A stretch of DNA of 64,000 nt from the NCBI RefSeq assembly GCF_025643255.1, contig NZ_CP087112.1, positions 1,922,001 through 1,986,000 on the forward strand. The letters are read 5' to 3'. Positions 1 through 8,776 of this stretch are shown here, piece by piece. The notes under the pieces were generated by a model. It had not been told where the DNA came from and did not search any database. It saw only the letters and a program-made list of their open reading frames with translations. Within the stretch, counting starts at the first letter, position 1; each line of letters opens with the position of its first letter. The stretch is from Halomonas sp. 7T (GTDB taxonomy: Bacteria; Pseudomonadota; Gammaproteobacteria; Pseudomonadales; Halomonadaceae). The position numbers and the translations under genes were made by a program.

Positions 1-13
1 CTGACCCACATGA

Positions 14-45
14 AACAGGCCAGCCGCTAACGCGGCTGGCCTGTT
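14..45 (-). terminator. Hairpin downstream of trpC
   Basis: A perfect 14-bp stem with the loop TAAC lies 29 bp past the trpC stop codon. There is no clear run of T on either side, so it is a weak intrinsic terminator, or a 3' end stabilising hairpin. A convergent gene outside the window could share it. Confidence 0.45.
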
Positions 46-73
46 GAGGCTTGCTTGTATCCGTGTGGAGCGT

Positions 74-877
74 TTAAAAAAACAGCCGCTTAAGGGCCAA
101 ACCAGGGTCCTCTTCGCGCATAAACGCTTCACCCACCAAGAAGCCGTTGACCTCGTGATCACGCATCAGCTCCACATCGTCACGGGTATGAATGCCGGAT
201 TCGGTGATCACGGTGACGCCTTCAGGGATACGCGGCAGCAAATCCAGCGTGGTATTTAGGCTGGTATCAAACGTATGCAAATTGCGATTATTGATGCCTA
301 CCAGCTTCAAATCCAGTGCCAGGGCGCGCTCTAGCTCATCCGCATCGTGAACTTCTACCAGAACATCCATCCCCAGTGCGTTAGCCTGCTGGTGCAGGTC
401 GCGCAACTGAGCGTCGCTTAGTGCCGCCACAATCAGCAGAATACAGTCCGCACCAATGGCACGCGCTTCAGTGACCTGATAGCCGTGGGTAATAAAGTCT
501 TTACGAATCACCGGCAGATCGCAGGCATCGCGAGCAGCTATCAGAAAATCCTCATGGCCTTGAAAAAAGTCGGCATCGGTCAGCACCGAAAGGCACGCTG
601 CGCCGCCCTCCGCATAGCTTTTGGCAATATCCGCCGGATGAAACTCTTCACGCATCACACCTTTTGAGGGCGAGGCTTTTTTCACCTCAGCAATCACCGC
701 CGCGTCGCCTGATGCTATACGCTGATTGAGCGCATTAATAAAGCCACGGGGGGGGCTCTGTTTCTCTGCCAGCGCTAACAGATCCGCTTCGGATACTGCC
801 TGCTGGCGCTCAGCGACTTCCTGGTCTTTACGGGCCAAAATGCGCGTTAAAATAGTCGGCGTTGCTTGGTCACTCAT
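74..877 (-). CDS. trpC: Indole-3-glycerol phosphate synthase
   Basis: TrpC closes the indole ring of tryptophan by converting carboxyphenylamino-deoxyribulose 5-phosphate to indole-3-glycerol phosphate in the cytoplasm. The 267 residues form one TIM-barrel domain of normal monofunctional length, without the fused TrpF of enterobacteria. Visible family residues are Glu64 and Lys66 in the first strand motif ([11 protein letters not shown]), Lys126 (RKDF), Glu175 (LVEVHD), the GINNRNL loop near 194-200 and Glu226-Ser227 (TESGIHT). It is the last gene of trpGDC, starting 8 bp after the trpD stop, so it is almost certainly cotranscribed. The ATG at 877 has an AAAGGG element upstream inside the end of trpD. 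Confidence 0.97.
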   Translation of the reverse strand: MSDQATPTILTRILARKDQEVAERQQAVSEADLLALAEKQSPPRGFINALNQRIASGDAAVIAEVKKASPSKGVMREEFHPADIAKSYAEGGAACLSVLTDADFFQGHEDFLIAARDACDLPVIRKDFITHGYQVTEARAIGADCILLIVAALSDAQLRDLHQQANALGMDVLVEVHDADELERALALDLKLVGINNRNLHTFDTSLNTTLDLLPRIPEGVTVITESGIHTRDDVELMRDHEVNGFLVGEAFMREEDPGLALKRLFF

Positions 878-885
878 TGGAAGTT

Positions 886-1905
886 TTACCCTTTAAAGAC
901 GCTAGTAAAGTGCGAAAGCTCTCTGAGCTTCTCAAGCGGTAGTTTGGAGGCCTGGGCATCCTGGGCCACCATCACACCCTCTTTCAAACTATCGGCCACG
1001 CCTGCGCAGTAGAGGGCCGCGCCCGCATTGAGCGCCACCATATCCGCTGCAGCACCCTCGCCGCTCAGCGCCGCTTTCACCAGGCGCAGGCTATCCTCCG
1101 CACTGGCGGCTTTAAGCGTCGCTAGGCTTTGGCGTTCAATACCCAGCGACTCAGGCGTGATGGTGTACTGCGTAATCTCGCCCTCTTTTAGCTCGGCCAC
1201 CAGGGTGGGCGCCGCGAGCGAGATTTCATCCAGTCCATCTTCAGAATGCACGACAAGCACATGGCGGCTGCCCAGTTTGCGCAACACTTCGGCCATGAGC
1301 GGCACCAGCTCAGCGGAATACACGCCCAGCACTTGATTGGGCGCACCAGCAGGGTTGGTTAACGGGCCAAGAATATTAAACAACGTACGTACGCCCATTT
1401 CTCGACGTGGGCCAATGGCATAGCGCATGGCTGGATGGTGGTTGGGGGCAAACATAAAGCCAACCCCCACCTGCTCAATACAGCGCGCCACTTGTTCAGG
1501 CTTCAGATCGAGATAGATGCCGGCAATGTCGAATAGGTCGGCGCTGCCAGAGGAGGAAGAGACGCTACGGTTGCCGTGTTTCGCAACATGGGCACCAGCG
1601 GCAGCGGCTACAAAACTGGACGCGGTAGACACATTAAATAGGTTCGCGCCGTCACCGCCGGTACCGACAATATCCACCACGTTGTCGGTGTGCAGTTCAA
1701 CACGTTTCATCAAGTCGCGCATGACCTGCGCAGCGGCACTGATTTCTTCAGCGCTTTCCCCTTTCATGGCCAGCCCCACCAACAGGCCGCCAATTTGCGC
1801 ATCGGTGGCTTCGCCGGTCATGATCTGGCGCATCAGCGCGTGCATCGCATCAAAAGAGAGGTCTTCGCGGCGCATCACCGCGTTAATTGCGTCTCGCATT
1901 TGCAT
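886..1905 (-). CDS. trpD: Anthranilate phosphoribosyltransferase
   Basis: TrpD transfers the phosphoribosyl group of PRPP to anthranilate, the second step of the tryptophan branch. The 339-residue length fits a stand-alone TrpD not fused to the amidotransferase. The PRPP-binding glycine loop [14 protein letters not shown] is at about residues 81-94, and the conserved [15 protein letters not shown] segment, which binds phosphate and anthranilate, is at 109-123. It starts 35 bp after trpG and ends 8 bp before trpC. An in-frame ATG two codons further in (1899) is also possible. No strong ribosome-binding site is seen for either, which suggests translation is helped by coupling to trpG. Confidence 0.97.
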   Translation of the reverse strand: MQMRDAINAVMRREDLSFDAMHALMRQIMTGEATDAQIGGLLVGLAMKGESAEEISAAAQVMRDLMKRVELHTDNVVDIVGTGGDGANLFNVSTASSFVAAAAGAHVAKHGNRSVSSSSGSADLFDIAGIYLDLKPEQVARCIEQVGVGFMFAPNHHPAMRYAIGPRREMGVRTLFNILGPLTNPAGAPNQVLGVYSAELVPLMAEVLRKLGSRHVLVVHSEDGLDEISLAAPTLVAELKEGEITQYTITPESLGIERQSLATLKAASAEDSLRLVKAALSGEGAAADMVALNAGAALYCAGVADSLKEGVMVAQDAQASKLPLEKLRELSHFTSVFKG

Positions 1906-1940
1906 GAGCAGGAAGCCCCCAAAACGTATGAATTTGGCGA

Positions 1941-2513
1941 TCAGCCGCGTTGTAAAAAATTGGCCAATAACGCATGGCCCTGGCGCGTGAGTATCGACTC
2001 AGGATGAAACTGCACGCCTTCTATATCCAAGGTTCGGTGCCTAAACCCCATAATGAGCCCGGGGGTAACATCATCATCAGCCGTCCAGGCGGTCGCTTCC
2101 AGGCAGTCTGGCAAACTGGTTTTATCCACGACTAGCGAATGGTATCGCGTCACTTCTAGCGGATTTTCCAAGCCGCTAAACACCCCCTGGCCCCGGTGCA
2201 ACACGGCCGACGTTTTACCATGCATCACTTGGGGTGCCCGCACTACCTTACCACCATATACCTGTCCAATCGCCTGGTGCCCTAGGCACACGCCTAAAAT
2301 CGGCAGTCTGCCTGCAAAGTGTTTAATTGCCGCCAGCGAAATGCCAGCTTCATTGGGTGTGCAGGGGCCTGGTGAAATCACTAGATGCGTAGGTGCGATA
2401 GCTTCTAGTTGTTCAACGGTGAGCTCATCGTTTCGGTAGGTCACTACCTCGGCACCCAGCTCACTCAGGTACTGAACAATATTGAAGGTAAAACTATCAT
2501 AATTATCAATCAT
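1941..2513 (-). CDS. trpG: Anthranilate/aminodeoxychorismate synthase glutaminase subunit
   Basis: This class I glutamine amidotransferase releases ammonia from glutamine for the chorismate-using partner TrpE (and often PabB). The 190-residue form begins [11 protein letters not shown], the usual N-terminus of the family. A longer reading from a TTG at 2573 adds a low-quality extension and was rejected. The nucleophile is Cys76 in GVCLGH, with His170 and Glu172 (FHPES) completing the triad. It is the first gene of trpGDC. The partner gene trpE is not in the window, as in pseudomonads where trpE is separate. TrpG and PabA cannot be told apart from the sequence, and many species use one protein for both. 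The trp context favours TrpG. Confidence 0.93.
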   Translation of the reverse strand: MIDNYDSFTFNIVQYLSELGAEVVTYRNDELTVEQLEAIAPTHLVISPGPCTPNEAGISLAAIKHFAGRLPILGVCLGHQAIGQVYGGKVVRAPQVMHGKTSAVLHRGQGVFSGLENPLEVTRYHSLVVDKTSLPDCLEATAWTADDDVTPGLIMGFRHRTLDIEGVQFHPESILTRQGHALLANFLQRG

Positions 2514-2741
2514 TATTACAATAGGCTTTATAACCAATTGCTTACCTTCAATATCGTGCATATTTTTTCTCAATGTTACCCAGCTTGTTACCCAGGTTCG
2601 CTATCGGTTGAGCGTTAGCTGCTCGGCATAGGGATTGTAACGCCGTGACCACGTATCTGCCATGCGCTAAGCCATGCCGACTAACAGGCTGTTACCCTTT
2701 TAGGCGGCGATCCGTAACAGATGTTATGGCGAGGGAGCGGC
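2514..2741 (-). other. Intergenic region upstream of trpG
   Basis: This stretch holds the 5' region of the trpGDC operon. A TACAAT hexamer on the minus strand (inside the CGGCGTTACAATCCC context, near 2630) resembles a -10 element, but no good -35 was found at the right distance. No convincing tandem-Trp leader peptide or attenuator was found. Confidence 0.3.
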
Positions 2742-2776
2742 AAAAAGCATCGCACATAGATTGTGCGATGCTTTTT
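2742..2776 (-). terminator. Rho-independent terminator of rsd
   Basis: A perfect 14-bp inverted repeat (AAAAAGCATCGCAC arm, loop of 7) lies 8 bp past the rsd stop. The outer A:T pairs give a T run on the minus strand, so it can end rsd transcription and insulate trpGDC downstream. Confidence 0.75.
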
Positions 2777-2783
2777 AATCAAC

Positions 2784-3272
2784 TTAGGCGGGAGACTTCA
2801 CTTGCTTAGGGCTATGAGCGGCATGCAGACGAGCAATCAGCTGATCTTCCAGCGCAAAGCGTTCGGTGAGGCCTTTGGCCAAACGATCAATCCAGGCAGG
2901 CAGACGCACCAGATTCTGTTGGCAACGCACTGGCGAGGCAAAGTCCTCATCAAATTCCAGCACCATGGCGGTAGACATTTCCAGCCGCTCAAGCAGCTGC
3001 GAAGCAATGAGCAAAGCGCTCTCATCGTTAAACGCTTTGGCTTCTTCCGCAAGCTGAGGATAAATTTCAAAATGTCCGGCGCTGATATAGTCCATCAACA
3101 GCTCACTGAACGTATCAACCCGCGCTTTGCTCACTGCTTCTAACTCAGCATCACAGGCTTCTTTCAATTCGATAAAACTCACCAAAAGAGAGCGACGTTG
3201 ATCCAGCCAACGGTCTATCAAACTGTGCACGCCCCCCCAGCGCTCCAGGGCATTTTTGCAATCTTCGAGCAT
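2784..3272 (-). CDS. rsd: Rsd/AlgQ family anti-sigma-70 regulator
   Basis: Rsd/AlgQ proteins bind region 4 of the housekeeping sigma factor and free core RNA polymerase for other sigma factors; in pseudomonads AlgQ also affects alginate control. The 162-residue protein is all-helical in appearance and keeps the family segments VDRWL-like (here LIDRWLDQRRSLLVSF, residues about 18-33), DYISAGHFEIYPQL near 60-75 and the C-terminal RFALEDQLI. The start at 3272 is preceded by AAGGAG at 8-nt spacing. An upstream alternative start lacks family similarity. It lies just upstream of trpGDC and downstream of dsbB on the same strand, like the algQ-dsbB neighbourhood in Pseudomonas. Whether rsd or algQ is the better name is unclear. 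Confidence 0.88.
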   Translation of the reverse strand: MLEDCKNALERWGGVHSLIDRWLDQRRSLLVSFIELKEACDAELEAVSKARVDTFSELLMDYISAGHFEIYPQLAEEAKAFNDESALLIASQLLERLEMSTAMVLEFDEDFASPVRCQQNLVRLPAWIDRLAKGLTERFALEDQLIARLHAAHSPKQVKSPA

Positions 3273-3407
3273 GGGGCTTTCTCCTTGCAGGTAACCGCCT
3301 TTGTTAAGGTTAGACTCGCCTTTCCATCTAGCGCTGTCAATCCCGGCGGGTACGGTTTCCATGATACTAAAGGCCAGCCGTTTGGCTAACCGTGCGTGAA
3401 CGTAGGG

Positions 3408-3908
3408 TTAATGTTTGATGGCCAGCCACAAAATACGCAGGGGAATAATCGCTAGTATTAAAAACCCCACCAACGTCCACGCCGGTAGCGATAAGCCTAA
3501 CAGCATAAAGTCGATTTCAGCGCACTCGCCTGACCCCGTAAGCACCATCGCCACGACTTCTTGCATGGGAAGAATATCCATCATGTACTCAAGGCCAGGA
3601 CCGCAGGTTGGCACTTCATCGGCGGGCAAGCTTTGCAGCCAAACGTGACGACCGGCAATGAAAGCACCGGTGCCGACAGCGGCTAATCCCAGAACGCCAT
3701 AAACACTTTTACCGATACCGCCACGTGGGTTGTGCCATGCAGCCAGGGCTAATACCAGCCCTGCAGCAATGACCGCAACACGTTGGAAAATACAGAGCGG
3801 ACAGGGAGCAAGCCCAGCAATATGTTCAAGCGACAGCGCAACCGCCATCATCATGACACAAAATGCAACGCCCGCTAGCGCAACAGGGCGCACCGTAGTG
3901 AAGCTCAT
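3408..3908 (-). CDS. dsbB: Disulfide bond formation protein B
   Basis: DsbB is an inner-membrane quinone reductase that reoxidises the periplasmic thiol oxidase DsbA. The 166 residues contain four predicted membrane helices (about 8-28, 42-58, 67-88 and 143-162). The first periplasmic redox pair is Cys36-x-x-Cys39 (PCPLC) and the second is Cys102 and Cys129 in the large loop, matching the four essential cysteines of the family. The ATG overlaps the gshA stop codon by 4 bp (ATGA type), so it is translationally coupled to gshA. No dsbA gene is in the window. Confidence 0.95.
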   Translation of the reverse strand: MSFTTVRPVALAGVAFCVMMMAVALSLEHIAGLAPCPLCIFQRVAVIAAGLVLALAAWHNPRGGIGKSVYGVLGLAAVGTGAFIAGRHVWLQSLPADEVPTCGPGLEYMMDILPMQEVVAMVLTGSGECAEIDFMLLGLSLPAWTLVGFLILAIIPLRILWLAIKH

Positions 3909-5545
3909 TGGCCATCCTCTGGCGAAATAGTCGATAGCGCACGGGACTCACGTGCTTTAGCAAAGTAGCTTTCTAGAAACGCGCTAAAGCTCACTTGGTC
4001 AGCGGCTTCAATATCACGCTGTTGCTGGTGCGAAGTATCAATAAGCTGTGCCAATAGCGCTTCACGTGAGCGCAGCATTGGCGTGGCTTTCAGCTTATCG
4101 GCCTGCTCTTTCGCAAGGCCTAATAGCATATCGCTAAGCGACCCGTTGCCCTCTTGTAGCCGTGCGAGCACCTGCGCTGAGGGCGTAAGCGACGGATCAC
4201 TTAAGCGAGGCGCTAACTCAGCAAGCGCAGCCGCATGGGGGGTAGTTTCCTCTACCGCATCCAACAGGCGGGCAACTTCCGCTAATTCTGCAAAGATCTG
4301 CTCGCCCCAGGCTTCTACCGTGGTGCTTTCACCATCATTTATCAGCGTCAGCGCCGGATCGCGGCCCCGCTCAACCACTAAGCGACGGTTATCGTCAAGA
4401 CGGTCGCACTCCTCGTCAGAGATCCAAGGACTATCGCTAAGCAAGCACCACATCAAAAAGGTATCTACAAAGCGCATCTGGGTTTCGGTAACGCCTAGCG
4501 GGTCGAAGGGGTTTAAGTCCAGACAGCGTACTTCGATGTACTCAACCCCACGCGCTTCAAGCGCCTGGCTGGGCGTTTCATTGTGTTTAGCCACCCGCTT
4601 GGGACGAATATCGCTGTAATATTCGTTCTCAATTTGCAGAATATTGGCGTTTAGCTGATGCCACTCTTCACCGGTTTTTACGCCTAGTTTTTCATAATCA
4701 GGCCAGGGGGAAGAGATCGCATGACGCAAGGTATTGACGTAGTTAGACAGCGAGTTAAAGCAGATTTTTAGCTGCGACTGCACTTTGTTTTGATAACCAA
4801 GGTCCGACATACGCAAGGTCGTTGCATACGGCGCAAAGTAGGTGTCATCGCTGAGTTCTTGTAGCTTTTCGGGCACCTTACCTTCGGGTAAAAAGCTCTT
4901 ATCAATGGCGGGTGAAGCGCCAAACAGATAGAGCAAAAGCCAGCTATGGCGGCGGAAGTGGCGGATCATCCCGAAGTAGCGGGTTGAGCGGTAGTCGTTG
5001 AAGGGAATATTGGTGGCTTTTTCCATTTCCCGCAGAGCGTGCCACATGTCATCCGGCAGCGACACGTTATAGTGCACGCCCGCAATGGCCTGCATAATGC
5101 GGCCGTAGCGCACGTCTAAGCCCTTACGATAGACATGCTTCATGGTGCCCACATTGGAGCTGCCGTAATCCGCAATGGGCACGCTATCGTTACCTGACAG
5201 CCGTGACGGCATACTGCCCGGCCAGATCCACTCGTTTTCCAAATGGTGGTAGGTAAAGGTGTGCAGATCGGATAAAAACGCCAGCGCTTCACGTGGCTCT
5301 GAGTAAACCGGTGTGATGTACTCAAGCAACGCTTCAGAGTAATCGGTCGTGATATGCGGGTGGGTTAATTTAGAACCTAACGCATGGGGATGCGGCGTTT
5401 GGGCAATATGACCATTAGCATCAACCCGCAGCCCTTCTTTTTCCAATCCGCGACGCAGGCGGCCCAACCGTCCAAGTCGAGCGCTCGGTAATAAGCGCTC
5501 AATCTGGGCAGTTAACGAGGATGGCACAGTGAGTGGTTCAGGCAA
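3905..5545 (-). CDS. gshA: Glutamate-cysteine ligase
   Basis: GshA makes gamma-glutamylcysteine from glutamate, cysteine and ATP, the first and limiting step of glutathione synthesis. About 546 residues match the long gammaproteobacterial type (E. coli GshA is about 520). Conserved stretches include the early RRGLEKEGLRV segment, the ATP-site region and YIEVRCLDLNPFDPLG in the middle. Start choice: a GTG at 5554 directly overlaps the AAGGAG element, whereas the in-frame TTG at 5545 sits 8 nt after it, so TTG is preferred here. It is followed by dsbB with a 4-bp overlap and lies downstream of tex. Confidence 0.94.
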   Translation of the reverse strand: MPEPLTVPSSLTAQIERLLPSARLGRLGRLRRGLEKEGLRVDANGHIAQTPHPHALGSKLTHPHITTDYSEALLEYITPVYSEPREALAFLSDLHTFTYHHLENEWIWPGSMPSRLSGNDSVPIADYGSSNVGTMKHVYRKGLDVRYGRIMQAIAGVHYNVSLPDDMWHALREMEKATNIPFNDYRSTRYFGMIRHFRRHSWLLLYLFGASPAIDKSFLPEGKVPEKLQELSDDTYFAPYATTLRMSDLGYQNKVQSQLKICFNSLSNYVNTLRHAISSPWPDYEKLGVKTGEEWHQLNANILQIENEYYSDIRPKRVAKHNETPSQALEARGVEYIEVRCLDLNPFDPLGVTETQMRFVDTFLMWCLLSDSPWISDEECDRLDDNRRLVVERGRDPALTLINDGESTTVEAWGEQIFAELAEVARLLDAVEETTPHAAALAELAPRLSDPSLTPSAQVLARLQEGNGSLSDMLLGLAKEQADKLKATPMLRSREALLAQLIDTSHQQQRDIEAADQVSFSAFLESYFAKARESRALSTISPEDGQ

Positions 5546-5565
5546 GGTGAACACTCCTTGTCAGT

Positions 5566-5588
5566 AAGGCCTGCCAAGCGCAGGCCTT
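5566..5588 (-). other. Hairpin between tex and gshA
   Basis: A perfect 9-bp inverted repeat (AAGGCCTGC arms, 5-nt loop) sits about 20 bp upstream of the gshA start. It has no T tract on the minus strand, so it is not a classical terminator. It would fold in the gshA leader, close to the ribosome-binding site. Confidence 0.4.
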
Positions 5589-5687
5589 GGTGAAATCAGC
5601 TGGCATCGCCATGGTCGTTTTTCATGTCTTCTAGTGAGAACAGAAAGCAGGATATGGCGGCAACCGTTAAATATTCAAGACACGCGA

Positions 5688-8042
5688 CTATTTGCCCCGC
5701 TTAGCTTTCAATAGCGCAGCCCCAAGCGCGCCCATTGCAGCAGGGGCTTCGCTCTGTTGGCTGCCCTGACGCTGACCGCCTTGGCGCTGGCTGCGAGCAG
5801 GTTTGTGCGGTGCTTGTGCGTCGCGGCTAGCCGGCGCATCGGGCTGCTCTGGCTCATCGTCTAAACGCATGGAAAGACCCACCCGCTTACGCGGGATATC
5901 AACGCTCATCACTTTGACGCTGACAATATCGCCCGCCTTCACGACGCTACGAGGGTCATCAATAAAGCGATCAGAGAGTGCAGAAATGTGCACCAGTCCA
6001 TCTTGGTGAACGCCCACATCCACAAAGGCACCGAAGTGGGTCACGTTGGTAACAGTGCCTTCTAGCACCATCCCCAACTTTAAATCTTTCAGGGTTTCCA
6101 CGCCTTCGCGGAACTCGGCGGCTTTAAACTCGGGGCGTGGATCTCGGCCTGGCTTATCCAGCTCTTTGAGAATATCGCTAACGGTCGGCACACCGAAACG
6201 CTCATCAGCGAAGTCGGCAGGTTTTAGCGCTTTTAACGTGGCGCTATCGCCAATCAGACCTTTTACATCCCGGCGATTCTGTTTGGCAATACGCTCGACA
6301 AGGGTGTAAGCCTCTGGGTGAACGGCGCTGGCATCCAGCGGGTTCTCGGCACTACTGATGCGTAAAAAGCCTGCGCACTGCTCGAAAGTTTTCGGGCCGA
6401 GGCGGCTCACTTCAAGTAACTCTTTGCGGCTTTTGAAGGCACCTTGAACATTGCGCTGCGCCACAATATTTTCAGCAATTGCGGCACTAAGCCCTGCTAC
6501 ACGTGAAAGCAGCGCGCTAGATGCGGTATTCAGGTCAACCCCTACCGCGTTGACGCAATCCTCAATAACGACTTCCAGGCTGCGCGATAGCTGCACCTGG
6601 GAAACATCGTGCTGATACTGGCCAACACCAATAGATTTAGGTTCGATCTTCACCAGCTCAGCAAGAGGGTCTTGCAGGCGCCGGGCAATAGAGACGGCGC
6701 CGCGCACGGTTACGTCTAAATCGGGTAGCTCGCGAGAGGCATACTCTGACGCTGAGTAGACTGACGCACCCGCTTCGGAGACCATTACCTTGCTCAAACG
6801 CTGCGCGGGCGCTAACGCCTTTACAAGTTCACCGGCCAGCTTATCGGTTTCACGGCTAGCGGTGCCGTTGCCTACCGCAATCAGCTCCACGCCATGCTGT
6901 TTCACCAGCTTGGCAAGCGCATTCAGCGATTCATCCCAGCGATTTTGCGGTGCATGGGGGTAAATCGTTGCTTGATCAACGAACTGCCCCGTCGCATCAA
7001 CGACCGCTACCTTGCAGCCAGTTCTTAAGCCTGGGTCAATGGCAAGCGTGACTTTCTGGCCTGCCGGTGCGGCCAGTAATAAATCTTTTAAGTTAGCGGC
7101 AAATACCTCAATCGCCGTTAGCTCAGCTTGCTCACGCAGACGGCCCAGCAGCTCGGTTTCCAGTGCGGTGTACAGCTTTACGCGCCACGTCCAGCGCACT
7201 ACCTCGCCTAGCCATTTATCTGCTGGGCGGCCTTCATCGCTAATGCCCACCTGCCTGGCAATCGCTACCTGGGCAGGATGAACAGGCGCTTCACCTTCAC
7301 CCGGCAGACGGATCGCTAGACTTAAGACACCTTCGTTGCGTCCACGGAACATAGCCAGCGCCCGATGCGAAGGTACTTTGGCGAGCTTTTCGTCATGCTC
7401 AAAGTAGTCCGAAAACTTGGCACCTTCCTGCTCTTTGCCGTCTAGCAGGCGGGCACTCAGCTCCCCCTCTTGCCAGAGGCGTTCGCGCAGTTGGCCAATC
7501 AGCTCGGGATCTTCTGCAAAGCGCTCCATCAAAATCTGCTTGGCACCATCAAGCGCGGCTTTGGCGCCCTCTATAGCCGGAATATCACCTTCCGCTTCAC
7601 GCAGGTACTGGGCGGCTTCGTTTTCGGGATCAAGCGACGGGTTGTCTAGCAGCGTATTGGCCAGCGGCTCAAGACCGGCTTCGCGAGCAATTTGCGCTTT
7701 CGTGCGGCGTTTTTTCTTAAAGGGTAAGTATAAGTCTTCAAGGCGCTGCTTGGTCTCAGCGGCGTCAATGCTGGCCTTCAGCGGGCCATCCAACTTGCCC
7801 TGCTCATCAATGGCCGCGATGACGGCTGCACGGCGCTCTTCAAGCTCACGCAGGTAGCGAAGGCGCTCATCCAGTTGGCGAAGCTGGATGTCGTCCAGTG
7901 CGCCGGTCACCTCTTTACGGTAGCGGGCGATAAAAGGCACGGTGGCACCGCCATCCAGCAATTCTACCGTGGCAGAGACCTGTTCGGGACGTACGCTTAG
8001 CTCAGACGCTAGGCGGGAAATAATACGCTGATTGACATCCAT
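5688..8042 (-). CDS. tex: Transcription accessory protein Tex (S1 RNA-binding)
   Basis: Tex is a conserved cytoplasmic nucleic-acid-binding protein linked to transcription and toxin expression control. The 784-residue protein has the usual order: helical N-terminal part; YqgF/RNase H-like domain around residues 325-460 (LAIDPGLRTGCKVAVVD); helix-hairpin-helix segments around 490-570 (VGVDLNTAS, LSRVAGLSA, LGPKTFEQCAGFLRI); and an S1 domain near 645-725 (GMVLEGTVTNVTHFGAFVDVG). A Gln/Arg/Ala-rich disordered tail ends the protein. The ATG at 8042 begins MDVNQRI. A TTG three codons earlier is less likely. It stands upstream of gshA on the same strand, separated by about 140 bp. Confidence 0.95.
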   Translation of the reverse strand: MDVNQRIISRLASELSVRPEQVSATVELLDGGATVPFIARYRKEVTGALDDIQLRQLDERLRYLRELEERRAAVIAAIDEQGKLDGPLKASIDAAETKQRLEDLYLPFKKKRRTKAQIAREAGLEPLANTLLDNPSLDPENEAAQYLREAEGDIPAIEGAKAALDGAKQILMERFAEDPELIGQLRERLWQEGELSARLLDGKEQEGAKFSDYFEHDEKLAKVPSHRALAMFRGRNEGVLSLAIRLPGEGEAPVHPAQVAIARQVGISDEGRPADKWLGEVVRWTWRVKLYTALETELLGRLREQAELTAIEVFAANLKDLLLAAPAGQKVTLAIDPGLRTGCKVAVVDATGQFVDQATIYPHAPQNRWDESLNALAKLVKQHGVELIAVGNGTASRETDKLAGELVKALAPAQRLSKVMVSEAGASVYSASEYASRELPDLDVTVRGAVSIARRLQDPLAELVKIEPKSIGVGQYQHDVSQVQLSRSLEVVIEDCVNAVGVDLNTASSALLSRVAGLSAAIAENIVAQRNVQGAFKSRKELLEVSRLGPKTFEQCAGFLRISSAENPLDASAVHPEAYTLVERIAKQNRRDVKGLIGDSATLKALKPADFADERFGVPTVSDILKELDKPGRDPRPEFKAAEFREGVETLKDLKLGMVLEGTVTNVTHFGAFVDVGVHQDGLVHISALSDRFIDDPRSVVKAGDIVSVKVMSVDIPRKRVGLSMRLDDEPEQPDAPASRDAQAPHKPARSQRQGGQRQGSQQSEAPAAMGALGAALLKAKRGK

Positions 8043-8155
8043 AAATTGCAACTAACTCATGCAGCATTTTTAAGTGACCACAAGGTATCACAAACGCACC
8101 AATGCTGGCATGAGTTGGCCTTTCGAGACGCTGCCTCAAAGCAGCTATAACGTCT

Positions 8156-8653
8156 TTAGGCAGGTACAAATCGAAGCGCAACTCCGTTATTACACCAGCG
8201 TAGCCCGGTGGGTTCTGGGCCATCATTAAACACGTGCCCCTGATGTCCTTCGCAGCGCGCACAGTGGTATTCGGTTCTCGGCCAGATCATTTTGAAGTCT
8301 AATTTAGACAGCAGATGCCCTTCGATATGCGTATAAAAGCTCGGCCAACCTGTGCCAGAGTCGTACTTCATCGCGCTGGTAAAAAGCGGCAAATCACACC
8401 CAGCGCAGCGATACTCGCCCTCCTGCACTTCGCTATCCAAAGGACTGGAAAAAGATGGCTCGGTTCCCTCTTGGCGCAGCACATAAAAAGCGTCGCTTGA
8501 AAGCCTCTCTCGCCACGCCTCTTCGCTTAACACCAGCTTTTCAATATCGGGTGCAGCTTCCAAGCTCAAACGCGGAAAGCCAAACGATACGCCGGGTAAC
8601 GAACCGACTATTCCCGTCAGGCCAGCTAACCCTAAAAATTGACGCCGCTTCAT
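8156..8653 (-). CDS. msrB: Peptide-methionine (R)-S-oxide reductase with Tat-type signal
   Basis: MsrB reduces the R-epimer of methionine sulfoxide in oxidised proteins. The 165-residue protein has four zinc cysteines (Cys83, Cys86, Cys131, Cys134) and the catalytic Cys154 in LRWCNNGVALRF. The CGW-type core SGTGWPSFY (about 99-107) and GHVFNDGPEPTGLRWC are typical. Unusually, it starts MKRRQFLGLAG, a twin-arginine signal followed by a hydrophobic stretch, so the enzyme is probably exported folded to the periplasm. The start at 8653 has AGAGGTGG upstream. A longer reading to 8716 would bury the signal and was rejected. It lies downstream of pckA but beyond a terminator. Confidence 0.92.
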   Translation of the reverse strand: MKRRQFLGLAGLTGIVGSLPGVSFGFPRLSLEAAPDIEKLVLSEEAWRERLSSDAFYVLRQEGTEPSFSSPLDSEVQEGEYRCAGCDLPLFTSAMKYDSGTGWPSFYTHIEGHLLSKLDFKMIWPRTEYHCARCEGHQGHVFNDGPEPTGLRWCNNGVALRFVPA

Positions 8654-8697
8654 TCGCCCACCTCTTGTCTCAGACGTAAAACAGTAGCCCATAAAAA

Positions 8698-8723
8698 AGG
8701 GGCAGTGCCTGTGCACTGCCCCT
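8698..8723 (-). terminator. Rho-independent terminator of pckA
   Basis: An 11-bp perfect stem (AGGGGCAGTGC arms, loop of 4) is followed on the minus strand by TTTTTTAT. It lies 53 bp past the pckA stop codon and just upstream of the msrB start, so msrB needs either read-through or a promoter inside the short gap. Confidence 0.8.
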
Positions 8724-8776
8724 CTACGACCGTTTAGTTATTCAAACGTTCGACAAGACCGATATGAATACAAACC

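Noticed and set aside
2601..2663. A 20-codon reading on the minus strand before trpG, with one Trp, as a possible leader peptide of the trp operon
   Set aside because: Only one Trp codon, no ribosome-binding site and no attenuator-type paired hairpins after it.
4083..4619. A long plus-strand reading inside gshA
   Set aside because: It lies antisense to the well-supported gshA and has a Ser/Arg-rich composition typical of a shadow frame.
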